The position numbers and the translations under genes are program-made. 64,000 bases of DNA from Pratylenchus scribneri. Taxonomy: Eukaryota; Nematoda; Chromadorea; Rhabditida; Pratylenchidae. Positions 1-12,089 of the stretch are shown piece by piece (the stretch's first letter is position 1; each line of letters opens with the position of its first letter). The stretch lies in contig JAQSEB010000053.1 of assembly GCA_030063045.1 (NCBI GenBank), positions 1 through 64,000 of the forward strand, in the 5' to 3' direction. The notes beneath the pieces were generated by a model. It saw only the letters and a program-made list of their open reading frames with translations. It was not told the origin of the DNA and did no database searches.

Positions 1-289
1 GCCCATTATTCTTCCCTTCTCCAGCCCAGACCCAGGCTCAAATCTCCAATCTCATCCCCGATTTTATTGTAACCTATATTTGTGACTATTGTTTGTAATT
101 CGAAAAGAAAAGGATAGAGAAATGAGAAAATTTATTAATATTTGTATAATAAAAAGATTTTCCTTTATTGAATTTTTTTCAAAACTCGAAAAAATTTCGA
201 ATTCGAACAATGATCAAATTAAAATATAATACAATGCGAATAATTAAGCCCATTTTCCAAAATTTTGCTTTTTTTCATCTAATAAATTT

Positions 290-1445
290 TTATCCGCATT
301 CTTCATTTCTTATTTCTTTCAGAACAATGAGCAAGCCGAAAATCTGTAAAACAATAAATGAAAAATAATTAGACATCCACTTACTTCATATCTTATGATT
401 TGCGGAAAATTTCCCATTTTTGATGTAAATTTTTCTATTTGGTCATTAATTTTCCAAATAATTGTCGATGCATTTTCATATGAAACTTTTATATGAATAT
501 CTCGTACAATGTTCTCCGTTAGTGAATCTTTTAATGGCCTAATTTGTTGAAATTCTGATTTTTTCTTTTCCCATTCCGCCTAAAATATATGCATAGAAAA
601 AATGATCAAGAAGAAGAAATAAAATACCTCCTGTGAAAATAAATTGTAATCGAGTATCCGATCATCATTCCAATATAGACCGAACATCCAAGTTAGTTGG
701 CCTTGCAATACACCAGTACTCGGCATTGTCGGTTATTAATATTGAAAAAAGTACAAAAAAAAAATCATTTTAAAAATTTACTAACCATTGTCTTCGAGCA
801 TGAAAAATTTGACATGAAATTGTCTCTTCTTATTTCTTTTCGATATTGATTCTAGTGGTAAAATTTTCCCAACAATTTCCAAACTATTTTTGTTCTCGAA
901 ATCCATTCTATAATTGCATTTTATCAAATTTTTGACTTCAGTAATAGAATTTGCCGAGGCACCAGTGATCTATAAATTTTATGTCAATCATATTGAATTA
1001 TTTAATTAACCTCAATATAATTAATTGGGCTGATTTGGTCGACAATATTATTTTGATATCTAGATACCACGGAATCTTGATTCATATATATGTCAAAAGT
1101 TTCATCATCATAAATAAGGAAACGGATAATTGCCTCGAAGGATGAACCAGCTTCATATTTAGGTTTCAATTTGTCAATTTTGGTCTCGTTGCCGTCTTCC
1201 TTTATAATAGGAATTTTTTTAAAAAAAACTTTTGATCAAACCTTAATAATTTTATAATATTTATTTTCCTTCTCAATTCCAATTTCCAATTCCAATATGC
1301 TAATATTTTTGTCTTTATCTTTATACCATAATATGATGGAAAATTGCTTGGTATCATTGTCAATTGTTCCGTTGATTAAAACTGCCTTGAAGTTCTTACG
1401 GGGTATTGGTGGAACAAATGCAATGGTACGAAGCAAAGGCGGGAC
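290..1445 (-). CDS. Galectin-domain-like protein, 5' end not found
   Basis: I see about six minus-strand exons bounded by GT-AG sites: 1445-1242, 1199-1011, 969-786, about 727-628, 579-385 and 343-290 (stop TAA at 292-290). The first exon carries VPPIP, then a strand like LINGTIDNDTKQFSI. The second carries FEAIIRFLIYDDETFDIYMN. Together they resemble the two halves of a galectin carbohydrate-recognition domain, in which a PPI segment is followed by an I.G.v....F.inl strand and an F.a.vr....F.v..N strand. The third and fourth exons look like the start of a second, weaker copy. Galectins bind beta-galactosides and are often secreted without a signal peptide; that role is inferred from the fold only. 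The exon opening at 1445 is preceded by a good acceptor, so the start codon lies further right and was not identified. The acceptor of the fourth exon is unclear. It could instead be another beta-sandwich family. Confidence 0.5.
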
Positions 1446-2154
1446 CTAAATTAAATAATTTTATTAATTCATAATTCTTTTTATCCATTTCATTTAATCA
1501 ACATTTTCAAACATTTCTGATAATGCATCATTTAACTGACATTTTTAAAATCCTACAAATTCATCACCAACACAAATTTTCAAATGCCTAGCCTTAGAGC
1601 ATAATTAACATCTGTCATTTAAAAAATCATACAAATTAAAACCTCAAAAATTCTTGGAATTATTTTTCGATTATTATAAAACATTCTTGCCCATCCTCGT
1701 CCTCGAATATGTGTCCTTCCTAACTAAACACCTTTTTTGAAGTTCATCTGTGTCAATTCTGTTCTTAATTGTAAGGAGAATAAAATTATTTTTATTGAGC
1801 ATAAAAACTTAATTTTGACAATGGCCGTGAAGACAATTTCCAAAGAAAAATGAAGAAGTTTAGATAAAATCGAGTTTAAATGATCAAGAATGCCTTCTAT
1901 ATTTTTGGGTAATTTTGAGAATAATTAAAAAAGGACAATTACTTTTATTTTATTAGAAATAAATTTCTATTTTTTTCTTTTTTTCCATTTTAAAACCATC
2001 AAAAATATTATAAATGGAATTAATCGATAGTCTAAATGATGAATAATCTACTTGTTAAATAAAATAAAAAAAAAATAAATATCAACCTAAACCTATTTTG
2101 GTAAATTTATAGTAAATTATTATCTATTTAAAAAATAAAACATTTTACAATTGA
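1446..2154. other. AT-rich non-coding stretch
   Basis: No open frame or recognisable RNA is seen. It should hold the missing 5' exon or promoter of the galectin-like gene, but no convincing one was found. Confidence 0.4.
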
Positions 2155-3385
2155 AAATACATTTTAATTTAGCAAATCAAAACACACGAAAACACTTAAG
2201 TTAGCAAATGCATTTAACTTAGCAAAAGAAAATACATTTTAAGATTAGCAAACGAAAACACATTTTTCTTAGTCAATCGAAAACACATTTTTCTTAGTCA
2301 ATGGAAAACACATTTTTCTTAGTCAATGGAAAACACATTTTAAGATTAGCAAACGAAAACACATTTTTCTTAATTAATCGAAAACACATTTTTCTTAGTC
2401 AATCGAAAACACATTTTTCTTAGTCAATGGAAAACACATTTTAAGATTAGCAAACGAAAACACATTTTTCTTAATTAATCGAAAACACATTTTTCGTAGT
2501 CAATCGAAAACACATTTTAAGATTAGCAAATGAAAACACATTTTTCTTAGTCAATCGAAAACACATTTTTCTTAGTCAATGGAAAACACATTTTAACTTA
2601 GCAAACGAAAATACATTTTAAGATTAGCAAATGAAAACACATTTTTCTTAGTCAATCGAAAACACATTTTTCTTAGTCAATGGAAAACACATTTTAACTT
2701 AGCAAACGAAAATACATTTTAAGATTAGCAAATGAAAACACATTTTTCTTAATCAATCGAAAACACATTTTTCTTAGTCAATGGAAAACACATTTTTCTT
2801 AGTCAATGGAAAACACATTTTAAGATTAGCAAACGAAAACACATTTTTCTTAATTAATCGAAAACACATTTTTCTTAGTCAATCGAAAACACATTTTTCT
2901 TAGTCAATGGAAAACACATTTTAAGATTAGCAAACGAAAACACATTTTTCTTAATTAATCGAAAACACATTTTTCGTAGTCAATCGAAAACACATTTTAA
3001 GATTAGCAAATGAAAACACATTTTTCTTAGTCAATCGAAAACACATTTTTCTTAGTCAATGGAAAACACATTTTAACTTAGCAAACGAAAATACATTTTA
3101 AGATTAGCAAATGAAAACACATTTTTCTTAGTCAATCGAAAACACATTTTTCTTAGTCAATGGAAAACACATTTTAACTTAGCAAACGAAAATACATTTT
3201 AAGATTAGCAAATGAAAACACATTTTTCTTAATCAATCGAAAACACATTTTTCTTAGTCAATCGAAAACATATTTTTATTAGTCAATCGAAAACACATTT
3301 TTCTTAGTCAATGGAAAACACATTTTAACTTAGCAAACGAAAATATATTTTAACTTAGCAAACGAAAATACATTTACAATTGAAA
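2155..3385. repeat. Satellite with a 480-bp higher-order repeat
   Basis: Short units of about 20-25 bp built on AAAACACATTTTTCTTAGTC and a variant AAAACACATTTTAAGATTAG alternate in a fixed order. Bases 2281-2760 repeat almost perfectly as 2761-3240, giving a 480-bp higher-order period. Before and after these blocks the units are more diverged. No coding potential is seen. Confidence 0.9.
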
Positions 3386-3697
3386 ACATTTTTTAAAAAA
3401 ATTGCAGAATAAATAATTTATTTCGAGATAATTTTTCATGTAAAATTTGATTTTTAAAATTAATTCAGACAATTCTTGCTTAATTTCTTAGAAATTTGAA
3501 TAAACAAATTTAAATGTATGGGTCAAATTACATTGGATTGATGATTGAATGAGAGAATTTTCATGACATTTTAATTGCTTAATTGTAAGTGCCCCAAAAA
3601 AGCAAATAAAAATGAAAAGAACAAACATTAAGTGAATTTACAATTTTTTAAATTTAATGAAAAATTTTTGCAATATTGATAAAAAAATTAGGAAAAA

Positions 3698-6600
3698 TGA
3701 TCACGATCACACATTGGCATTGCTATTTTCTATTCGAATTCATATTTTTACTTTATTTCTCGCCTATTTTTGCTTATCAATTTAACGAAATTGACACAAA
3801 TTTGACAATGAATACCACCAGCGAAGGCCATCATCAAAGGAATATTCGTGTCCTCTTCTACCATAATCCACCAGATGCCATCGCCGAATGCCGTCGATTC
3901 CCCTATTTGAAGTGAGTCTCGTTTGGGCTATTTTTTGTCCGATATTTTAGAATTGTAAAAAGAAAAATAATAATTAATTTTATCGTAGCCTTAGAAAAAT
4001 ATTTATTAATATATTGAATAAATTTTGATTTAACCTAGTAAAACCTGCAAGAAAAATGGATGATTTAATCTGTCTATGCAAAATTTTGTACATTTACCAT
4101 TTTCACAATCAGCACTTTTTTAAGAATTAATTAAGTATTAATACACTATTGATTAAACTATTTCTGGACTGTTAAAATGATTGACCCATACATTATTGAC
4201 CACAATATTTTGGCCAAAAATAAATACTACTTAATTTTATCAAAGTTTCTGTCAATTTTCAATTTCAAATTAAATCCATTAATTTTTCCCTAAACAAGTC
4301 ATCCAAATAAGGAGTGTTATGTTGAATGCCATTAAAATTGCTAAATTTAAAATTAATATTCACTTAAAAATTGAATTTTTTGCGCCAAACGTGCAGAATT
4401 GTGGTCTGCCTAGGATTTGATTGTAAAATTATTGAAAACACATTTTTAAAGGTAATTGGGGGCGTAGAACACGATTCTGAGCTCGGATTTTTGATATCGT
4501 ACCAACTTGGTAATATAATGCCAACTTTTACCATGAAAAAGCAAAGGGGGGAAGGACCAAGGGCATTTTTGGTGAAAATTTCTGTAGAGTCAAATTATAG
4601 CTCAATCAACGCAGCTCGTCGAGAGGAATCGAATGGTATCATTTTTATTTAATAATATTGCGTTTCATTCAAGTTACAGATCCAAATACCTTACCAAGAC
4701 AAATATTTCTTTTGTCCATAACTTGCTAATAACTGTATATTACTTTATAAAAATGATACCATTCGATTCCTCTCGACGAGCTGCGTTGATTGAGCTATAA
4801 TTTGACTATACAGAAATTTTCACCAAAAATGCCCTTGGTCCCCCCTTTACTTTTTCATTGTAAAAGTTGGCATTATCTTACCAAGATGGTAACATATCAT
4901 AAATCCGAGCTCTGATTCGTGTTTAGCGCCTAAAATAACCCCTAAAAACGTGTTTCCCTTATTTTCAAAACCAAAACCCGGCCAGACCACAATTCTGCAC
5001 GTTTGCCTTTTTTGCACAAAATTCGGGTACTTAAATTTGGTTTTAATTTAATTAAAAATTAATTGAAAATTTTCCTCCTTGAAAATAGTTTATATTCAAT
5101 AAAATTTATTGAAAAATATTAATTAAATTTTTAATATTAATATTATTTTTCCCGAGGAGGACCAGCATGAAATGCCGTTTCCCTGGTCATTGTATTGAGG
5201 TTTGTTTTAGTCATTTAAAAAACCTAGTTTCCCTACCCCGATTAGATTTTGACATTGATCACGGAATATTTACACTTGAAAATTGACCCAATTGTTATCC
5301 ATACCAACCAGCTTGGATATTATGTAAATTTCACATTTTTATTACATAAATAAATTATATTTTAAAATATTTTATAAAAAATTTAATTAGAAAATCTCTC
5401 TAAATTTTTCCTTCTTAATAATTTTTTCCCATCAACGAAATTTTAATTTTTTTCAGTTAATTTTAAATGGAAATTTTCTAAATTTAGTCAAATTTTTTTA
5501 CATGGCTTAAATATTAATTTTAGGCAAAAATTTATTTCCTCCATTCTAAAAATTTAATTTTTTTCTTAATTTCTACATTCTATGTAATTAATTGATATTT
5601 TTTGTAATTTTTAGACCTCTTTAAATATTTTTTTTCAATATTATTAATTGATAATTTTGTTTTTTTGTCTTTTATTTTTTTATAATTTATTATTCATTAA
5701 TCATTTTGATTTTTTTAGGACAATACTGGAACGGCATTTGGCCTGTTGGCAATGTTGGCCAATGGAACAGTGGATACAATTTGCAAACGATTTGCCCGAA
5801 ATTCAAGGAATCGTCAAATTTTCGACTTTTCCCGCACCCTTCATGCCGTATGGAATTAATTTATTTTTAATAATTTTTTTTTTAAATTTTGTCCGTCTCC
5901 CAAATTGCTGTCCGCCGGTTGGCCGGTCAAAACAGTGAGGGAATGTGGAATTTATTTTATCCGTTCACGGCCAGCACTTGGATGGCCATTAGGTTTGGGT
6001 CTTTTTTTATTTTTTAATGTTTAAAAATAATTAAATAAAATTCATACTCCCAAAAAATAATAAAAAAAAGACCAATAAATAAATTAAATGCCCTCTAATA
6101 TTGATAAAAAAAATATGCGGCTTTATACTTCGAAATTTTCAGCAAAATTGTTGAGTGCAATATTAGTTATTATTTAATTTTAGGCAAAAATTGATCAATT
6201 AATAGACATACTTACGAATATAAGTATAAATTTGAAATTAATTTATATTACATTATTTTATTTTATTCAAATTTTTATTTTTTTAACACTTTTCAATCTT
6301 TCAATCTTTAAGATTTCTGAATTATTATTTTTTATATTAATTTATTTAACAAATAAATTTATGATATGCAAATCAGAATTAACAATAGGAGATTTGTTTA
6401 ATATAGAAAAAAAAATAAAAAAAGGCTATGATATTATTACAAAAATGGATCAAAAAATGAGGTATAAATAATTAGAGCAAAATATAATAATTAATTCCGA
6501 TTTTGCGGATTTTTTTCATAAAATTTATTGCAAAATAAAAAATATTCATTAGATAATTTTATTATTTTTATAAAAAATTTTTTTTGCACATTTCACAGAT

Positions 6601-9600
6601 TCTTCAATTTTGAAGAATTCTGAATTATTATTTTTAATATGAATTTATTTACCAAAAAAAATTTACGAGATGCAAATCAGAGTTAACAAGAGGACATAAA
6701 TTGAATAAAGAATATAAGAAATAATGTTGTAATCTTATTAAGAAAATTGATAAAAAAAAATAAATAAAAAGAGAAAATAATACCCTAAAAATAATTTTGA
6801 TTTAAAAAAAATTTTATTATAATTTATTACAAAATTAAAATAAAATATTCCAAAATTTTTCATATTTTTTAGTTCAATGTTATTGGCCCAATTATTGGTA
6901 TTTGCGGTGATCACGAATGCCGAATCGCGAATAATTCGAAGACCAACATTCGATGAATTTCAAGTGGCCAAAAAATAAATAAAATTATTTAATTAAATAT
7001 TTAGTAATTTTTAAAGATTCTTTGGCGAATGTTTCGAGTCCAATTGCAGCAACCGGATGGCGTTAAATTCTATTCAATGTCCGGACGATTTTCGGCATTT
7101 GTTTTTGGCTTCCTCCAATGCATGCTAATTCTTTCCCTATATCAGGCAATCAATTTCCATTAAAATTTTTATTTTAATTTTATCAAAATATTTATTGATT
7201 TTGTGCGTGATTAAAGAAATGCATTAATATTAAATTGGAATTAATGTTTGTAATTTATTGCGGGATTTTTTTTATTAACATTTGATCATTCTTTTCGCCA
7301 TAGCTTAATAAGAAAGCATTCAATTCAGAAAGGTAGAAAAAGGCCCAAATTATTTTTAAAATTTGGCAATTTTTTCCCTTTAAGAAGCAATAAATTTGCA
7401 TCAAAATTTGTTTAGTAATTTTTTATTATTTTTTTTTTCATTTACAATTTGGGAGAATGTATTGGCTTAAAGCTAAATTGATTTTAATACTTTCTGAACT
7501 CTGAGATATTCTTTTGGCCATAATTTAAAAAAGAAATAACCAATTTTGAAAGACAATAGATAATTGGAAAATCCAGAGTGCCCTCTTCTAAATATGAATT
7601 TAAAAATTTTTATGAAATCAACTTGCACTAAAAAAAAGTACATTTCTTTGAATGAAATAAACCCGAATTTTAGAGGAAAATTCTAAAATTTCTAAAAATA
7701 TTTTTTAGTCCTACATTGTGACTTCATTGGTCAGTAAAAAGTCGGAATTGCCGTTCCAAACATTGGATGAATTAATTCCATTGGTCGAAAAGGGCCGCTA
7801 CCGATTCGCTGCACCCCCAACCAATCATTGGTACATGGTACATCAAAAAGGCACATAAAAATGAATTCTTTTTTAAGGTTCTACGATATGGTCGAGCAGC
7901 ACAGTGATCCACGATATCGTCGTCTGAAAAAGGCGATAGAAAAATACCCAGTGGAATTGTACAAAAATGAAACAGAAATTATGGAATTGGTTGAGGTAGG
8001 CATTAGGCAAATTTTAAATTAAAAAAAAGTTGAACTATTGAAATCAAGCATTTGTTTTTGTCCTATAACTTAACAGTGCAAAATACCATTTAGAAGAGCA
8101 GATTCTCTTCTATAAAGTGCCAATAAAAATTATTTTTTTTAAATTCGGAATTCTTTGGAGAATAAATATTCTACCCAAAAAAACTCAATTTTTTCGATCT
8201 GAAACGGAATTTTTATCATAACTAAATGAAGTAATAATATTAATATTATACCATTTTGAAGAGCAGATTCTCTTCTATAAAGTGCCAATAAAAATTATTT
8301 TTTATAAATTCGGAATTTTTGGAGAATAAATATTTTACTCAATTTTTGTAGAATAAATATTTTACCAAAAAACTCAATTTTTTCGATCCTAAAATGGAAA
8401 TTTTATTATAGCTAAATGAAATGCTAGCCAATCTGGGAAAACTTATGACTTACCTAAAAGACCAGATCACCCTTTATTAAATAAATATAAATAAATTTTT
8501 TATAATTTAAAATTATTTGGAGATTCCATTAATTTTCCTTGAAGGACCACGAATTGTTCTCACACAAATGAATTTTATTTATTTTTTATTTCTAAAGATG
8601 GAATTTAATGATAATTTTTTTTTATGATAATTTTATTTTGTAAAGAAAATTCAGTCTACTACCAAGATTTATCATTTCCCCAGATGTTCTTTTGCTTCTT
8701 TAAGCTATGACTATGATTCAAAAATCTATATAGACAGAAAATAAATATTTTTAATCATAATTTTCACTAATTTATGAATTCAAATTTTGTCATTTTTTTG
8801 ACTATATTTCACAATTTAGAGTGGAACCCATGTGGCCATTGTGCAAGATGACAGCCCACTAAAATGGGAGGGGCTGGCCCATTGTGATGTTGTGTTTGTG
8901 AGCGGTGGAATGCCGGAAAAGGCAGTGCATTTTATGTTCCCAAAGGGCTCCGATTTTGTGCGACTTTTCAATGAGGTTGGGCAAAAATGAATTAATTTTA
9001 AAAAATTTATTTTATTAAGGGAATTGGCCATGAAGCGATGTTTATGCAAAGAAAGCATTGGAAATATTCATATTTGGCGGAGAAACGCCGCAATCGACTT
9101 TGTGCCGACCATGAGGCCGAAGTGAAGCGATTCAAGCCATTGGGTTTGTGAGGCAGAATTTAATATAAATTATTTTGGATTTTTTTTCCTATTTCTAATT
9201 AAGGCTTCTTGGATACGAGTTTTTCGAAAAACAGCCAAAAAGTTTAAATTATTTTGATGGTATTTTCAAAGAAATTAAAGGCATAAATTGTTAAATTTTT
9301 CCAAAAACTATTCAAGAAGAACTCCCTTTATTCTTTTGTTTTTGTTTTTTGAATTCAACTTCAAAATATTCAAATTTATCAGAAAATTGCCAAAATTATT
9401 TTTCAAATTTTTTATCAGAATTCTTTGAAAAATAGAAAAAAAAATTAATTTATTATTTTAGTATTTAGTTTTATTTTTATGGCATTTTTACAAAAGAATT
9501 AGAGGCAGAAATTGTTTAAAATTTTTATTCCATCATTTTTCTTTTAGTTTTTCGAATTCAACTTTTATTCAAATTTTTCAGAAAATTAAAAATAAAATTT

Positions 9601-10090
9601 TATTTTTAATTTTTATTTCAATTTCCTAAAAGTCAATTTGAAAAATATTTCACGAAAAAAGGCCTTTATTTTTCATTTCCAACATAGAAAGATATTACCC
9701 CATAGAAAAATTCAAAATTTTATTTAAATTTTTTAATCAATTTTTGACAAAAATTCAACAAAAAAATATACCATATTTTATTTCATCAAATTTCCATTAA
9801 TTAAAGGTATTGCCCCATTCTTGGGGTTGAGCATCGTTCTGCTTGTTGGCTTCATCCTCTCTTTATTGACATTCTTGGCGGAATTGGCCGTCTTCCATTT
9901 CAAAAGGGGCAAACGTGCCGGAAATAAAGTGTTTTCGACGAGGACCGAAGAAAGCACAGATGGATGCCCCCCAGGCGCTATTGAAATGATGGCAAATGCA
10001 TTGAAAGCGGATGCACTCCGAACGGACAAAACAAACACAACATTGACAGGAATTGAACGAGGAATGGAAAAATGCGTAAAAACGGAATAG
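3698..10090 (+). CDS. Ionotropic-receptor-like channel subunit A
   Basis: Twelve exons can be followed: 3698-3911, 5157-5199, 5246-5323, 5719-5847, about 5899-5996, 6873-6963, 7017-7145, 7709-7828, 7878-7995, 8820-8975, 9020-9143 and 9807-10090. The start is the ATG at 3698, which opens a hydrophobic signal peptide. The ligand-binding S1 region has the motif NGTVDT followed by FDFSRT, as in ionotropic glutamate/IR receptors. The first membrane helix begins EGMWNLFYPFTASTW. The pore/M3 region contains FGFLQCMLILSLYQ, and a last helix lies in exon 12 (GLSIVLLVGFILSLLTFL). No amino-terminal (ATD) domain is present, so it resembles divergent nematode IR-like proteins rather than classical AMPA/kainate subunits. 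It aligns exon by exon with gene B at 16458-21692. Odd points: the intron after 7145 starts with GC, and the fifth exon has no AG at the place predicted from gene B (TTTTG instead). Ligand unknown. Confidence 0.75.
4374..5026. mobile_element. Foldback MITE in gene A intron 1
   Basis: Two arms of about 290 bp (about 4374-4665 and 4738-5026) are inverted copies of each other around a loop of about 70 bp. The arms end near CGTGCAGAATTGTGGTCTG and its complement. There is no ORF. A single diverged arm of the same family appears near 33300-33485. Confidence 0.8.
8070..8425. repeat. Tandem duplication in gene A intron 9
   Basis: A unit of about 165 bp containing GAAGAGCAGATTCTCTTCTA occurs twice in direct orientation (about 8087-8235 and 8255-8420) with scattered differences. 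It is intronic and non-coding. Confidence 0.75.
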
Positions 10091-12089
10091 AAGACGAAGG
10101 AAATCAAATAAATTGAAAGGAAATAGAGGCTAAGAAATTGGGAAAAATCCACAATAAATTTGATGTAAAATTTAATGGAAAAATTGGATAAAATATTTTG
10201 TAAATTCTACCATATATAAGTTGAATTCATTATTGGAAAATTTTAATTTGGCCTTTTTTTAGTATTCGTACCTATGTTATTATTCTCGAATCTAATTGTT
10301 TATTAGATTAATCATTATTAACTCTATTAACTCTACTTGTACTTTAAAATAAGTAGAGACCGGCAAAATGGATTTTCCGTATTCCGTACCGTATTTTTTC
10401 CCTCAAAAATTTGCAGTATTTTTCAAAAAAGTGCCATATTTGGCCGTATTTTGGAAAATTACTACAAAAAATTGCCATATTCCGGAACGTATTTGCCCAA
10501 TTTTTTGCCATACCATATTGCGATTTTCCGAAAATTTGCTGTATATTTTGCTGTATTTTTGCCGTATACGGTACAGCGCTGGACTCTTAAAATAAGTATC
10601 ATAATGTCTGTCGTTTGTTTCATTAGAAGTGTCTGTAAGGTCTTCAAATTTTCCTTCGACACTGCAAAGATTCTTTTATATACAGTATTTTTCCTATTAG
10701 AAGCCCTGGGGCTTATAAATTTCAGAGTCACTCCGAGTGGCAACTTTTTTGAATTTTTTGAGACAAAAAATGCTTATTTCGGCCTAATTACACCTCTAAA
10801 ATGGTTATTTTTGATATAATTTTTTTGATGAGGGGTTTCTAATAGGAAAAATACGGTATTTGTAATTCTCTTCTAAGAATTCTTTCTCTCAATAGAACAG
10901 ATTAATTTAGCTAAGAAACTTCCTTTTTCATTGGAAAATTAAATGTCTATAATTATGATTATCATAATTTTTCTATCATATTTTTTAACAATTCTTTTTT
11001 CTATTAATATTTGAGAAAATAAATTAAAATAAATTCGCCATAAAATATTGAACAAAATATTAAATATAAAATATTAGCCCTGGGCAATTTTTCAAATATT
11101 CCTGCTTAATTAAAAATTCATAATTTAAATCCTCAAATGGAAATTTGTCAAAAAATAAAATATTTATTTTTATCTAATGGGAATTTGCCAGTCAATCAAA
11201 AATCACAAATCATTCATAATTTGGTATATATATATGATGTAAATTATAAATAAATCATTTGTGATTGGCAGATGAAAAAACGATGAATGAGGGAATTTTA
11301 TTATTGGAAATGATAAGAATTGTCATTGTCATTGGCATTTATTAATGAGGAGAAGAATGAACAATCTCTTCAATCAAAATTGTATATTAAAATTTTCTAC
11401 TTTGATAAGGACAAAATAATATTCAATTCTTTTGCCTTCAGGCAAAATTTGCATTCATTTCATTAATTTGTAAATTTTTAATCCGCATTGGCAATGGCAT
11501 TTGAGATTTGATGCCTTATTTTCAATACAAAATAAATTTGTCATTTTTAATTATCACCTTCTGAAGATTTTGATCCAAAATTTTGTCAACAATGTCCATT
11601 TTGGCTTATTTAAAAAGGGGAATTTTCATCAAAAATTGTCATTCATAACAAATATTTGATCACTGATCATTTTCCTTTTTAACACCCTTTTACCAATTAA
11701 AAAATTCTATAATTTCCTTCAATAACATTCGGGCTATAATTTTTAAATTAGAGAATGCAAAATAAGCATTAATGATCAATTTTAACTTCTAGAAAAATTA
11801 TTAAATTATGGGGTAAAGTTAGTAAAAAATGATCCATTAATAGTAAATGAAAAATTAAGAAAAAATGAATGAAAATCAAAAAAATACATTTTTAACCGAA
11901 TTTTCGAGACAATTTAGTTATAATTTTTTCCCAATTTTTCTCAAATATTTAATAAATTTGACAAAAAAATTATCTCATATATTCAAATATCCCAATTTTT
12001 AATAATTAAAAAAATATTATCATATTTAATATCACACTTTCAAATTTTTAGTTATTATTTCAAAAAACTTATCATAAAATTTTCTGTAA
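10091..12089. other. AT-rich intergenic region
   Basis: This lies between gene A and the zinc-finger gene. Bases 10370-10580 are a degenerate run of words like CCGTATTTTT and GCCATATT. The open frames there are by-products of this composition. No RNA gene or coding exon is seen. Confidence 0.4.

Noticed and set aside
2155..3385. CRISPR-like array
   Set aside because: The repeats are contiguous satellite units without unique spacers, in a eukaryotic genome.
10337..10819. 160-codon plus-strand frame
   Set aside because: Low-complexity CCGTATTTT words, overlapping frames on both strands, and no splice or family support.
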